26,118 bases of DNA. Source: a virus. Made by a program: the position numbers and the translations under genes. Where the stretch lies: positions 1-26,118 of the IMG/VR virus record IMGVR_UViG_3300035698_005287. One strand, 5' to 3'. Position 1 is the first letter of the stretch, and each line of letters begins with the position of its first letter. Shown piece by piece: positions 8,921-17,109 of this stretch. The notes beneath the pieces are model-generated. The model did not search any database. It had not been told where the DNA came from and saw only the letters and a list, made by a program, of their open reading frames with translations.

Positions 8921-11044
8921 ATGGCATTAAGTGAAAAATTTTTAGCGGGTGTTGATTTAAACCAGGTATTTATAAACAAATACACTGGTGAACCGTTAGC
9001 AGGTGGGTCTATAGAATTTCGCAGGGATACTGACAGAGGCGATACTAAGCTTGTTTATCAGCTGGTATCTACTGGCGGCGTATATTCATACGAGCCATTA
9101 CCTAACCCAGTCACGTTAAGTGCTGCAGGAACTATAGTTGACACCAACGGCAATAATGTTGCGTTGTATTACTATCCTTATTTAGGCGACCCTGAAGATA
9201 CTGATCCAAGTGAAGTGTTGGATTTGTATTACATTCAAGTTTTAGACTCTAAAGGAGTTTCACAATTCACTCGTGAAGCATGGCCAACAATTGCAGGTAG
9301 CACAGACCCGTTATCAGACTATGAAGATTATACAAATGAAGTTTCAAACCCTCAATTTGTAGATGTATTCTTTCCTTCAGGTGTTCAGCAAACTATTAAC
9401 TTCACAGGTGCAAATACTACTACTGTAGCTATTGGCCCTAGTTGGGATTTAGTAATTGCACATACCGTAACAGGCACAGCAAAAGTTACACGTAATGCTA
9501 TTGCTGGTACACAGTTGTTCCCAGGCAATACTCCTTATACTTTAACTGTTGAAGGTGGCGCTGGGATTACATCTTTAGATTTACGTCAAAGATTTACTGA
9601 CAACCCTGCTTTATGGTCACCTGTGGTTGCAGAGCAGAAAGGTTATATTGCTTCAAGCATAATGCTTGCTGATGGCAGCTCAGTTGACATGAAGTACATT
9701 ACATCTCTTGGAACTGAAACAGCATTATTGTCAGCTTCTAACGCATCAGGAAGTGAAGCTGAGTTTAACGCTACTGTGCAGCTTGCACCAAGCTCTAATA
9801 GTGGCGCTGCACCTACTGGATATGTTGATTTAATTGTTTCAGTCTCTGCAACTGGCACAACTGTATTAAGTAATATTCAGCTTGTTGGGTTAAACACAAA
9901 TCAACAAGGTGTGACTTACGACCAGATTTCAGTTAATCGTCAACAAGACCAACTGTATCATTACTATAAAGAGCCACTTGCTGCAAAACGCATACCTTCA
10001 TACTTAGTAGGTTGGGACTTTGCACTGAATCCAGCACAGTTTTTAACATCAACAGTTGCAGCTAGTGCAATTGGCGCGAACAAATCAAAGTATGTTTGGG
10101 ACCAAACATTGATGTTTCAATCAGTTGATAGCGCAATTGGCGTAACAAGAAGCAGTGAAGGGAATATTATTTTAACTGCTGCAATTGCCAGCCAAACTGC
10201 ACTTGTTCAATATTTAGACCAGGCAGAAGCACGTGCGTTACTATCTGGTGAATTATCTGTAAATGTTAGAGGCAAAACCACTAGTGTTACAGCTGTAGCT
10301 GCTAATGTTTCTTTATATTGGACAACAGATGGAACACCCCCTGTTGCAACTGCCGGTACAAATAACTCTATAGTTTTAACTCTGGATGCTACAACAGGCA
10401 AACCTGCAACAACAAACGGAACATGGACTGAGGTTGCACGAGGCGAAAGAGGTAACGCTAACTTTACGTTAACTGATTCTTTAGCTGATTATGGATTTAG
10501 TGGTTGGAATGACACTGTAAGCGGTGCCGGTGATACAACTGCAACTTTCTTTGCAATAGTTGTAGGAACATCGGCAATTGATGTGTCTACAACTGTAGAG
10601 CTTGAATCTATATCCTTAGTCCCAGGGAGCCTTCCTTGTAGACCTGGAATACAAAGCAAAGCTGAAGTGATTTTAGATTGTCAGAGATATTACGAGAAAT
10701 CATTTGATATCGGCACAGCTCCAGCTCAAGCTACAGCTTCGGTTGTTGGCGCGTTTTACTGGATGCACAACACAGCCAATGTTGTAAATGTTATGGGTAC
10801 AATATTTTACAAAGCAACTAAAAGAGTGGGCACACCGACAGTTACTTTTTATAGCCCAATTAATACCGATGCGCTATCAGTAAACCTTTCCAACAGTAAT
10901 GCTCCTGACCCAGGCACGGCAGTTATTGTTAGTGGAGATTCAAGCTTTTCAGGTCAATCAAACGTCGCCACTGGTGACGCCGTTAACAATTACAACCAAC
11001 ACGCTGTTCATTGGTCATCCGATGCGCGATTAGGAATAGTTTAA
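8921..11044 (+). CDS. Tail fibre / tailspike protein with virion-anchor N-terminus
   Basis: A 707-residue beta-rich protein. Residues 1-~127 resemble the N-terminal anchor found on many podovirus spikes and fibres: VFINKYTGEPLAGGSIEF, then NPVTLSAAGTIVDTNGN, then LYYIQVLDSKG. The middle is several Thr/Ser/Ala-rich beta modules, including a carbohydrate-binding-like segment (~160-320). The C-terminal ~120 residues begin at CQRYYEKS (C587) and contain VTFYSP, a module shared with the next fibre. No pectate-lyase-like catalytic motif was recognised, so adhesin is favoured over depolymerase. AGGGA precedes the ATG with 7-nt spacing. This is the likely baseplate-proximal fibre, taking the place of the P22 gp9 tailspike. 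Confidence 0.7.
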   Translation: MALSEKFLAGVDLNQVFINKYTGEPLAGGSIEFRRDTDRGDTKLVYQLVSTGGVYSYEPLPNPVTLSAAGTIVDTNGNNVALYYYPYLGDPEDTDPSEVLDLYYIQVLDSKGVSQFTREAWPTIAGSTDPLSDYEDYTNEVSNPQFVDVFFPSGVQQTINFTGANTTTVAIGPSWDLVIAHTVTGTAKVTRNAIAGTQLFPGNTPYTLTVEGGAGITSLDLRQRFTDNPALWSPVVAEQKGYIASSIMLADGSSVDMKYITSLGTETALLSASNASGSEAEFNATVQLAPSSNSGAAPTGYVDLIVSVSATGTTVLSNIQLVGLNTNQQGVTYDQISVNRQQDQLYHYYKEPLAAKRIPSYLVGWDFALNPAQFLTSTVAASAIGANKSKYVWDQTLMFQSVDSAIGVTRSSEGNIILTAAIASQTALVQYLDQAEARALLSGELSVNVRGKTTSVTAVAANVSLYWTTDGTPPVATAGTNNSIVLTLDATTGKPATTNGTWTEVARGERGNANFTLTDSLADYGFSGWNDTVSGAGDTTATFFAIVVGTSAIDVSTTVELESISLVPGSLPCRPGIQSKAEVILDCQRYYEKSFDIGTAPAQATASVVGAFYWMHNTANVVNVMGTIFYKATKRVGTPTVTFYSPINTDALSVNLSNSNAPDPGTAVIVSGDSSFSGQSNVATGDAVNNYNQHAVHWSSDARLGIV

Positions 11045-11058
11045 ATTAGGAAAATGGA

Positions 11059-13887
11059 ATGACAATTAAATATAGCCAATTTCAGGATGGCGGAGAAGTT
11101 AGAGTAGGCGACATAGTTGTTGGCTTGCGTGCTGGAGTTAATGCAAAGTTTGACTTCCCAGGTGCTGGCATAGGAAATGCTAGTGGGGAAAAGATTGTTG
11201 CATGGACGCCACCTGCTGGCGTAATCGCAAACTACCCTGATTTAATAGCATCACTTACTACTGTTAGCGTTACTTATGGCGCTGAAGGTAGTGACACAGA
11301 CATAGATGTAACTGTTACCAGTAAAGGGACAGGCAATGTACTTTTAGATCCAGCGGGCGATGGTAAAACTAAAGCTGTTGGAACTAACTCTTTTGTAATA
11401 CCTGCAGGAACAACACCTGAAAGACCAGCTACAACTGTAGCCGGTGATATCAGATACAACACTACAGAAGACTGGATTGAGTATTGGGATGTAGGAAACG
11501 CGCAATGGGAAGCAATCCCAGGAACAAGCGGAACAGTAAACAGCGTCACTGGCACAGCAAATGAAATAGATATTAGTGGCCCTGCTACAGACCCTGTTGC
11601 TGGTTTCTCTGCAACTGCAGACTTCCCAGGAACAATGACAGTTGGCGGAACCACTGCAATCGACAGCATAATTAACGATGACTCCATGGCCACTGCCGAT
11701 GCTGCTAATGTTTCAACTGCTCTTGCCATGAAAAATTATGTTGATGCTCAAGTTGGCGGTTCAGGCCAAGTAGATAGTGTTGTTGGAACTACTAATCAAA
11801 TAGATATAGATGCAACAGACCCAGCTAATCCTATCGCTTCATTGTCTAGCACATTGGTAGCACCTGGCACTGTAACTTTAAACGCTGACCCTACAACAGC
11901 ATTGGGAGCTGTAACCAAACAATATGCAGATGCTTTGTTTGCAGCTAGCGAATGGAAAGACTCATGCACTGCTGCGACTACAGAAGAATTTGCATCAGCT
12001 TATGCTAACGGCACAGCAGGTGTTGGCGCTACATTAACAGCAGATGCTGTTGGTGTGTTCGCACCTGATGGTGTAACGCTTGCATTAAATGATAGAGTTC
12101 TTGTTAAAGACCAAGCAACTACATTTGAAAACGGCATCTATCAAATCTCCACACTTGGAACAGCTGGCATTGAAGCAGTGCTAACTAGAACTACAGACTT
12201 TGATACTGCTGATGAAATTAATCCAGGTGCTGCTACATCAGTAGACCAAGGAACTGTTGCAGCTCTTAGCTTGTGGCTTCAAACAGCTAACGTAACTACT
12301 GTAGGTGCAGACGCTGTTTCCTTCACTCAGTTTGCAGGAAGTGGTTCAGGTAGCGCATCAGGCAGCACCATTGAGATTAATCAAGTAGCCCACGGTCTTA
12401 TTGTCGGTGATTGGGTTTACAACCTTGCAGGCGTAATTACTAAAGGTATCGCAACAAGTGCAGCAGCGTCAGAAATTATTGGTGTTGTTAGTGCAGTTGC
12501 AGACGTTGATAACTTTACGTTACAAATGAACGGTCACGCTACAGGCTTGCCTACATTAACCACTAACACTGTTTACTTTTTAAGCACTTCAGTTGCTGGG
12601 GCTTTGCAAACAACAAAAACCACTACAGTTTCTGAAGTTGTAAAACCACTGATAGTTACAGACTCTACAACATCTGGCGTGATGCTTACTTATCGCGGTG
12701 ATGAAGTTGCAAGCTCAACAGCGTTGACTATTAATCGCGCAGTTATAAGTGATGGGTCAGGCGCTCTAGATACATCTGCAACAACAAGCACAGAGATTGG
12801 TTATGTTGCAGGTGTAACGTCAGGTATTCAAGCACAGATAGATTCGCTGAGTGGTGGTGAGATTGCATCCAACCTTGCGATTGGTGGTAACTTTGATACT
12901 AATCCCTGGCAAAGACAGGTTAGCTTTACAGCCCCAGCTAACGGTGAGGGGACTGCTGATAACTGGCGTTGGGGAACGAACGGCGCTGGCGTTGTTAATG
13001 TTTTAAAAACTGCTGATGCTCCAACCGCTGCTGAAGCTGGGGTTTACACAGCAAACTGTCTGCATGTTGACGTAACCACAGCCGATGCCGCAATTGCTGC
13101 TGGTGACCACTACGCCACCACAACATACATTGAAGGCTACAACTTCTCTCATATTGCAGAGCAAGCTTTTGTATTAACTTTCTGGCACAAGCATACTAAG
13201 ACTGGAATCTACTGTGTTGGTTTTAGAAACACAGGAAACGACAGGTCTTATGTTGCTGAGTACACACAATCTGTAACTGATACTTGGGAGAAAGCAACCA
13301 TAACTGTATCAGCATCCCCCTCAGCTGGAACTTGGGACTACACTAACGGTGTTGGCTTGACTGTTGCGTTCACAGTAATGGCTGGTTCAGACTTTCAAAC
13401 TACTGCTGACGCATGGCAGACCGGAAGCTTTATCACCACAACCAACCAAGTAAACGGCATGGACAATGCAGCCAACAACTTTAAGATTGCGCTGGTGTTT
13501 ATACAGAAAGGAAGCGCAGCAACCGATTTCCCATACCGCTCTAGAGCAGATGAAATGGCTTTGTGTCAAAGGTATTACTACAAGAGCTACGAAGAAGGCG
13601 TGTACCCTGGTGCCGTTTCATCTGTTGGGTATATCTATAATAGCTGGGCAAACACAACCTCGCAGAAAAGTTCACACACCGAGTACCCTGTAACCATGAG
13701 GGCGGTGCCCACCGTTCAATACTACAGCCCTGCAACTGGAACGGCTGCTAGAGTGCGGGTTGATGCTACAGATGTGACTGGGTTCACAGCTCAACCTGGA
13801 AGCAAAGGTGTGTCAGTTGGAACCAATGACGCAACAGCAAGGGCGACTTTGGCTTACCACATAACAGCTGAATCTTCATTACAGTAG
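11059..13887 (+). CDS. Large modular tail fibre protein
   Basis: A 942-residue mosaic fibre. Modules in order: an N-terminal GEVRVGDIVVGLRAG region; an IRYNTTEDWIEYWDV strand-turn motif (~130-150); two T-[AT]-N-[EQ]-I-D-I repeats (near 165 and 245); an EWKDSC-to-FTQF module (~298-430) containing the widespread LNDRVLVKDQ...ENGIYQI signature; an HGLIVGDWVY module (~435-553) duplicated in the fibre at 14154; a jelly-roll-like carbohydrate-binding region from NLAIGGNFDTNPWQRQ (~605) to ~830; and a C-terminal CQRYYYKS module (C836) shared with the preceding fibre. Receptor recognition at the cell surface is the expected role. AGGAAAA precedes the ATG. No intramolecular chaperone dyad was recognised. 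Confidence 0.72.
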   Translation: MTIKYSQFQDGGEVRVGDIVVGLRAGVNAKFDFPGAGIGNASGEKIVAWTPPAGVIANYPDLIASLTTVSVTYGAEGSDTDIDVTVTSKGTGNVLLDPAGDGKTKAVGTNSFVIPAGTTPERPATTVAGDIRYNTTEDWIEYWDVGNAQWEAIPGTSGTVNSVTGTANEIDISGPATDPVAGFSATADFPGTMTVGGTTAIDSIINDDSMATADAANVSTALAMKNYVDAQVGGSGQVDSVVGTTNQIDIDATDPANPIASLSSTLVAPGTVTLNADPTTALGAVTKQYADALFAASEWKDSCTAATTEEFASAYANGTAGVGATLTADAVGVFAPDGVTLALNDRVLVKDQATTFENGIYQISTLGTAGIEAVLTRTTDFDTADEINPGAATSVDQGTVAALSLWLQTANVTTVGADAVSFTQFAGSGSGSASGSTIEINQVAHGLIVGDWVYNLAGVITKGIATSAAASEIIGVVSAVADVDNFTLQMNGHATGLPTLTTNTVYFLSTSVAGALQTTKTTTVSEVVKPLIVTDSTTSGVMLTYRGDEVASSTALTINRAVISDGSGALDTSATTSTEIGYVAGVTSGIQAQIDSLSGGEIASNLAIGGNFDTNPWQRQVSFTAPANGEGTADNWRWGTNGAGVVNVLKTADAPTAAEAGVYTANCLHVDVTTADAAIAAGDHYATTTYIEGYNFSHIAEQAFVLTFWHKHTKTGIYCVGFRNTGNDRSYVAEYTQSVTDTWEKATITVSASPSAGTWDYTNGVGLTVAFTVMAGSDFQTTADAWQTGSFITTTNQVNGMDNAANNFKIALVFIQKGSAATDFPYRSRADEMALCQRYYYKSYEEGVYPGAVSSVGYIYNSWANTTSQKSSHTEYPVTMRAVPTVQYYSPATGTAARVRVDATDVTGFTAQPGSKGVSVGTNDATARATLAYHITAESSLQ

Positions 13888-13896
13888 GAATAAATT

Positions 13897-14154
13897 ATGT
13901 ATAAATTAACACTAAAAGAGTATGGGGTAATCATCAGGCTGAGTGATGGGGTATCAATACCTTATGCTGAGGATAACTATGACTACAAGGAATATCTAAA
14001 ATGGCTAGGCGAGGGCAACACCCCCGAGCCTGCTGACCCTGCAGTGGTAGACGACATGCCTTCACTTGACGAAAAGATAGACGCTCTACTTGAAGGTGGT
14101 TCCAAGTTAGCCGAACTCAAGGCGAGAATTGCTGCAAAGAAAGGAGATAAGTAA
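13897..14154 (+). CDS. Small tail-fibre-associated protein (assembly chaperone-like N-terminus)
   Basis: An 85-residue protein. Residues 1-~50 (IIRLSDGVSIPYAEDNYDYKEYLKWL, then GNTPEPADP) match a short motif widely seen at the start of phage proteins encoded beside fibre genes, some called tail fibre assembly or DUF4376-type proteins. The C-terminal half is a Lys/Glu/Leu helix (LLEGGSKLAELKARIAAKKG). It lies between two fibre genes, and its TAATG end couples it to the next fibre. A chaperone role is inferred from context. Confidence 0.55.
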   Translation: MYKLTLKEYGVIIRLSDGVSIPYAEDNYDYKEYLKWLGEGNTPEPADPAVVDDMPSLDEKIDALLEGGSKLAELKARIAAKKGDK

Positions 14155-15398
14155 TGGCGAATTCAACTTTCACCCTATTAAACACCGCTGGTGGTTCTGG
14201 AGACAGCTTAACCACAGACATAGCCCAAGGAACACACGGGTTCTCAGTTGGTGACTGGCTGTACCTTAACGGCTCGACTTATACTTTAGCTGCAAATACC
14301 AGCGTTGTTTTAGCTGAGGTTGTAGGCGTGGTGTCTGTTGTTGCAGATGCAAATAACTTTACGCTGCAAACAGCAGGTTTAGTAACTGGGTTGGCTGGGC
14401 TTACAAGCGGAACAGTTTATTACCTTGGGCTGGCAGGAGCATTGACAGCAACTGAACCCACCACAATTTCTGAGGTTGTTAAACCGCTTCTAATTGCCAG
14501 CGGAGCAACCAGTGGCTTTATACTTCCATTTCGTGGTGACTTGATTGGCACAGGCTCTGTACCTAGTGATTTCCTTGGCAGTGTAGGCGGAAGGTTGACG
14601 CTTGTTAGTGGTAATCCAACCCCCACAACAGACCAAACTGGAAAGACTACTGTGTATTACACCCCGTACAATGGCAATGCAACCGCTATATTTGATGGGG
14701 TTTCTACGTGGTCAATCTTAAACTCAGCAGAGATATCTATAGCTGTTCCTGCCACAACAGTAACAATGTATGACGTGTTTGTTTACGACAACGCTGGAAC
14801 ATTAACGCTGGAGTTAACAGCGTGGACTAACGACACGACACGAGCAACCGGAATAATTTATCAAGATGGTGTGCTGGTTAAATCTGGGGCAACTACCAGG
14901 CGATTCATTGGCTGCATTAGAACTAGTGGGGTATCCGGGCAGACTGAGGATACCGGCGCTGAAAGGTTTGTATGGAATTACTACAACCGCGTTAGCAAGC
15001 TCTTGTATAAAGCATACTCCGCAGCTAGCTGGGCCACCACATCCACAACTGTTAGACAGATGGCAAACAATGTCAACAATAGGATGACAATGATTATTGG
15101 CGCGTCAGAAGATGTGGCTTCGTTTAAAATCGGTGTGACACCTGTGGGTTCGGGGACTAATGGTTACGACCTAGGGTTTGGCACCAACTCTGTAACCGTG
15201 TATGACAGCCTGGGTGTCTCGGTAGCATCATCTAACACTACAACTGTTATACCTGCGTATGCTTCTATGGACAGGTACATGCCTATTGGCTTTAGTTATG
15301 TGGCAGCACTTGAAAGCATAGCTGGGTCAGGAAGCATCACAGTCTACACAAGTGTTAACAAGCTTGTTAATCGTATGAATGGTGTAATAAAAGGATAA
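14154..15398 (+). CDS. Second tail fibre protein
   Basis: A 414-residue beta-rich fibre component. Residues ~11-130 (HGFSVGDWLYLNG to ILPFRGDLIG) repeat the module in the 942-residue fibre. The following block (GGRLTLVSGNPTPT, YYTPYNG, YDVFVYDNAGTLTLELTAW, ATGIIYQDGVLVKSGATTRR, VWNYYNRVSK) is a module I recognise from many phage fibre regions, of unknown function. The C-terminus (GSITVYTSVNKLVNRMNGVIKG) is short and amphipathic. AAAGGAGAT lies inside the end of the preceding gene and serves this start. Confidence 0.65.
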   Translation: MANSTFTLLNTAGGSGDSLTTDIAQGTHGFSVGDWLYLNGSTYTLAANTSVVLAEVVGVVSVVADANNFTLQTAGLVTGLAGLTSGTVYYLGLAGALTATEPTTISEVVKPLLIASGATSGFILPFRGDLIGTGSVPSDFLGSVGGRLTLVSGNPTPTTDQTGKTTVYYTPYNGNATAIFDGVSTWSILNSAEISIAVPATTVTMYDVFVYDNAGTLTLELTAWTNDTTRATGIIYQDGVLVKSGATTRRFIGCIRTSGVSGQTEDTGAERFVWNYYNRVSKLLYKAYSAASWATTSTTVRQMANNVNNRMTMIIGASEDVASFKIGVTPVGSGTNGYDLGFGTNSVTVYDSLGVSVASSNTTTVIPAYASMDRYMPIGFSYVAALESIAGSGSITVYTSVNKLVNRMNGVIKG

Positions 15399-15402
15399 AA
15401 TT

Positions 15403-15741
15403 ATGGGAAACTCAGCATTTACAAAGGGCGCATCTGCTGGCGGTGGCACACAACAAGTTAACGGGTGGGCGCAAGTTACATCTGGTCAAGCTTTGGCTGC
15501 TGGTCACAACGTAAGCAGTATTACCAGTCACGGGACAGGGGATTACTCTGCGGTTTGGTCGACTGCCTTTGCAGCTGCCAACGCTTATGTTGCAACCATG
15601 AGGTCGCCAGGTGGTAGATACTTTACAGTAATAAACAACGGCTCAAGTACAACTTCATGCCGAGTTAATGCTTATGATACTTTAGGGAATCCAGCTAGCG
15701 GGTCTGGTTCTACTTGTTTAGGAATGGGAGAATTAGCATGA
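15403..15741 (+). CDS. Standalone fibre-tip domain protein
   Basis: A 112-residue protein that is essentially one domain: NGWAQVTSG, then HNVSSITSHGTGDYSAVWSTAFAAANAYVA, then SSTTSCRVNAYDTLG. This matches a C-terminal tip module ('A.V.F......NVSSITDNGTGDYTVNF') normally fused to the end of long phage tail fibres. Here it is a separate gene, starting 4 nt after the stop of the 414-residue fibre with an AAAAGGA site. It probably binds the end of a fibre as a receptor-contact cap. A split of an ancestral longer fibre gene is the alternative origin. Confidence 0.6.
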   Translation: MGNSAFTKGASAGGGTQQVNGWAQVTSGQALAAGHNVSSITSHGTGDYSAVWSTAFAAANAYVATMRSPGGRYFTVINNGSSTTSCRVNAYDTLGNPASGSGSTCLGMGELA

Positions 15742-16184
15742 GAACATTTGCTTTATCACGTACTGATGGTGGCGTTGATGTTATGCGTATCTACAATGAC
15801 AACAATGTTGAAGGTGAAATACAAAAGCTCGGAGTTGAAGTTAGAGAAAGGATTGCATCTTCGCTAGAAATTCCTGAAGCCAATGTGCCGGCAGACATGG
15901 AGTTTCGTGACGCTTGGAAACAAAATGGCTCTATGATTGACCATGACCTAGACAAAGCTAAAGACATTCAGCTTGAAAGAATCAGACTTGCACGCGAGCC
16001 TAAGCTTGCCGAGTTAGACAGGGAATATATGATTGCTGATGAAAAGTCTGACGCTGTAGAGAAGGCAGCCGTTGTGTTAAAGAAAAAAGCATTACGTGAA
16101 ATCACCGAGCCATTAAAAGCATTGAAACCAACAAGCATAGATGACATCAAGAATGCTTTCCCACAATTATTAAAGGAGAAATGA
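15738..16184 (+). CDS. Tail assembly chaperone-like protein
   Basis: A 148-residue protein. The ATG at 15738 is chosen over the upstream in-frame TTG at 15714 because it forms an ATGA overlap with the previous stop and has GGGAG at a good distance. Features: SLEIPEANVPADMEFRDAWKQNG, then the K-x-I-x-x-E-R-I-R helix (DIQLERIRLAREPKLAELDREYMIADE) and LRE-I-TEPL. This pattern ('FRDAW..NG', 'KLA.LD.E[YF]M.A.E', 'K..LR[DE]') is common in small phage proteins found beside fibre genes and resembles tail assembly chaperones. It probably aids folding or attachment of the fibres just upstream. Confidence 0.55.
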   Translation: MRTFALSRTDGGVDVMRIYNDNNVEGEIQKLGVEVRERIASSLEIPEANVPADMEFRDAWKQNGSMIDHDLDKAKDIQLERIRLAREPKLAELDREYMIADEKSDAVEKAAVVLKKKALREITEPLKALKPTSIDDIKNAFPQLLKEK

Positions 16185-16185
16185 T

Positions 16186-16263
16186 ATGAAAGGTAAACCA
16201 ATGACCAAGCCTAAGAAAGCTGTGCCTAAGAAAGCTGTGCCTAAAAATAAAAAGTCTTATTAA
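16186..16263 (+). CDS. 25-residue Lys/Pro-rich peptide
   Basis: A tiny gene encoding MKGKPMTKPKKAVPKKAVPK followed by NKKSY. It has an AAAGGAG site at 16172-16178, starts 1 nt after the previous stop, and its TAA overlaps the endolysin ATG (TAATG), which has no Shine-Dalgarno of its own. It therefore at least works as a coupling leader for endolysin translation. The peptide is strongly basic (11 Lys). The core is encoded by a perfect 15-bp tandem repeat. Binding to nucleic acid or an acidic surface is a guess. Confidence 0.6.
   Translation: MKGKPMTKPKKAVPKKAVPKNKKSY
16210..16239 (+). repeat. 15-bp tandem repeat (two perfect units plus partial)
   Basis: CCTAAGAAAGCTGTG occurs at 16210-16224 and 16225-16239, followed by a partial third unit. 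In frame it encodes P-K-K-A-V. A change in copy number would keep the reading frame. Confidence 0.9.
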
Positions 16264-16649
16264 TGAACTGGAATGAATATCCAAACTTTAGTTTCGAAGA
16301 GCTAAGGTGCAAAGAAACTTTTGAGTGCGACATGAACCCAGAGTTTATGCGCACTCTTCAGTCTATTCGTGATGTTTACAGTAGGCCAATGATAATCTCT
16401 AGCGGTTATCGTAGCCCCCTTCATTCTAAAGAAATAATAAAGCCAGTAAAAGGCGAACATACTAAAGGGTTGGCTGTCGATGTGGCTGTGTATGGGTCGC
16501 ATGCTTTAGACTTAATAGGCATATCTTTATCACACGGCATTGGGAGAATAGGCGTTTCACAGAAGGGCACACATAGCCAAAGATTCCTGCATCTTGGAAT
16601 GGGCGACCTGGAACACAAAGAGTTTTTGCCGGGCGTTTGGTCTTACTGA
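16263..16649 (+). CDS. Peptidase M15-type endolysin (D-Ala peptidase fold)
   Basis: A 128-residue zinc peptidase that likely cleaves peptidoglycan cross-bridges at lysis. It has the M15 signature set: SSGYRSPLHS (46-55), the first zinc ligands in GEHTKGLAVDV (H66, D73), and the last ligand in FLHLG (H110). The fold matches the short VanY/M15_3 group of phage endolysins and Hedgehog-like hydrolases. There is no signal peptide or separate wall-binding domain, so release should need a holin. Its start lies in a TAATG overlap with the Lys-rich peptide gene, so expression depends on that gene's translation. Three tiny membrane-protein genes follow. Confidence 0.85.
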   Translation: MNWNEYPNFSFEELRCKETFECDMNPEFMRTLQSIRDVYSRPMIISSGYRSPLHSKEIIKPVKGEHTKGLAVDVAVYGSHALDLIGISLSHGIGRIGVSQKGTHSQRFLHLGMGDLEHKEFLPGVWSY

Positions 16650-16687
16650 GCTATACTTACAGCCGGTTAACTAAAAAGGCTAATGCC

Positions 16688-16777
16688 ATGATTTGTTTGG
16701 AAGATTATATCAAAGGGTTCTTATTTATATCTACTATAATTATGAGTACAATCATAATATCGGGGCTAGTAACATGA
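16688..16777 (+). CDS. 29-residue single-span membrane peptide
   Basis: A short gene encoding a Cys/Glu/Asp-containing start, then the hydrophobic run FLFISTIIMSTIIISGLVT (11-29), one membrane span ending at the C-terminus. AAAAAGG at 16673-16679 sits 8 nt before the ATG, a strong site. The end overlaps the next start by 4 nt (ATGA at 16774-16777). It follows the endolysin, so a holin or other lysis role is possible. It is too small to classify by family. Confidence 0.55.
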   Translation: MICLEDYIKGFLFISTIIMSTIIISGLVT

Positions 16778-16965
16778 CAAGTAAAATGAAAGGATGTATT
16801 GAGCCAGTAAGCATAGCTATAATTGTAGGCTGCATGTTAGGGGGTGGATATTTTATGTACAAATCCAAGACAGTAGATCACCCTTTAGAACAAGTTATAG
16901 AAAGTGTACTTGAGAAACAAGGTATTGATATAGACTTTTCAGAGCATAAAAAGAAGGAAGATTAA
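16774..16965 (+). CDS. 63-residue membrane protein of the lysis region
   Basis: The ATG at 16774 is preferred over an in-frame TTG at 16693, because the region upstream is already read as the 29-residue peptide in another frame and the two genes join by ATGA. One span is seen at ~10-29 (EPVSIAIIVGCMLGGGYFMY). A charged tail of ~34 residues (HPLEQVIESVLEKQGIDIDF, then SEHKKKED) follows. The short N-terminus, span and charged helix suit a holin-like, pinholin-like or spanin-like component. No lipobox was seen. Confidence 0.55.
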   Translation: MTSKMKGCIEPVSIAIIVGCMLGGGYFMYKSKTVDHPLEQVIESVLEKQGIDIDFSEHKKKED

Positions 16966-17109
16966 ATGTTGGCAATAGCCTTTAATAGGGTGTGGGTTGG
17001 AGTCGGTGAGATTAACGAGCTGACACTAGCTAAAATCTTCGTGTGGGCCTTGATGTCGTCTTTAGTGCTAGTGGTAAGCATTATCATAGCTGGCGTGATT
17101 CAAGGGTGA
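16966..17109 (+). CDS. 47-residue single-span membrane protein (holin candidate)
   Basis: The gene starts directly after the previous stop with an AGAAGGAAG site 7 nt upstream. It has an amphipathic N-terminal part (MLAIAFNRVWVGVGEINELT) and one clear span at ~23-44 (IFVWALMSSLVLVVSIIIAG), ending GVIQG. It is the last gene of the late strand and overlaps the end of the opposing 134-residue gene by 10 bp. Holin function is inferred from position and topology only. Confidence 0.55.
   Translation: MLAIAFNRVWVGVGEINELTLAKIFVWALMSSLVLVVSIIIAGVIQG

Noticed and set aside
11274-11729. 151-residue - strand open frame
   Set aside because: Shadow inside the long fibre gene; composition mirrors the Thr/Ala-rich coding strand.
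16693-16773. N-terminal extension (TTG start) of the 63-residue membrane protein
   Set aside because: The same bases encode a 29-residue peptide with a strong ribosome site and an ATGA joint to the ATG at 16774.
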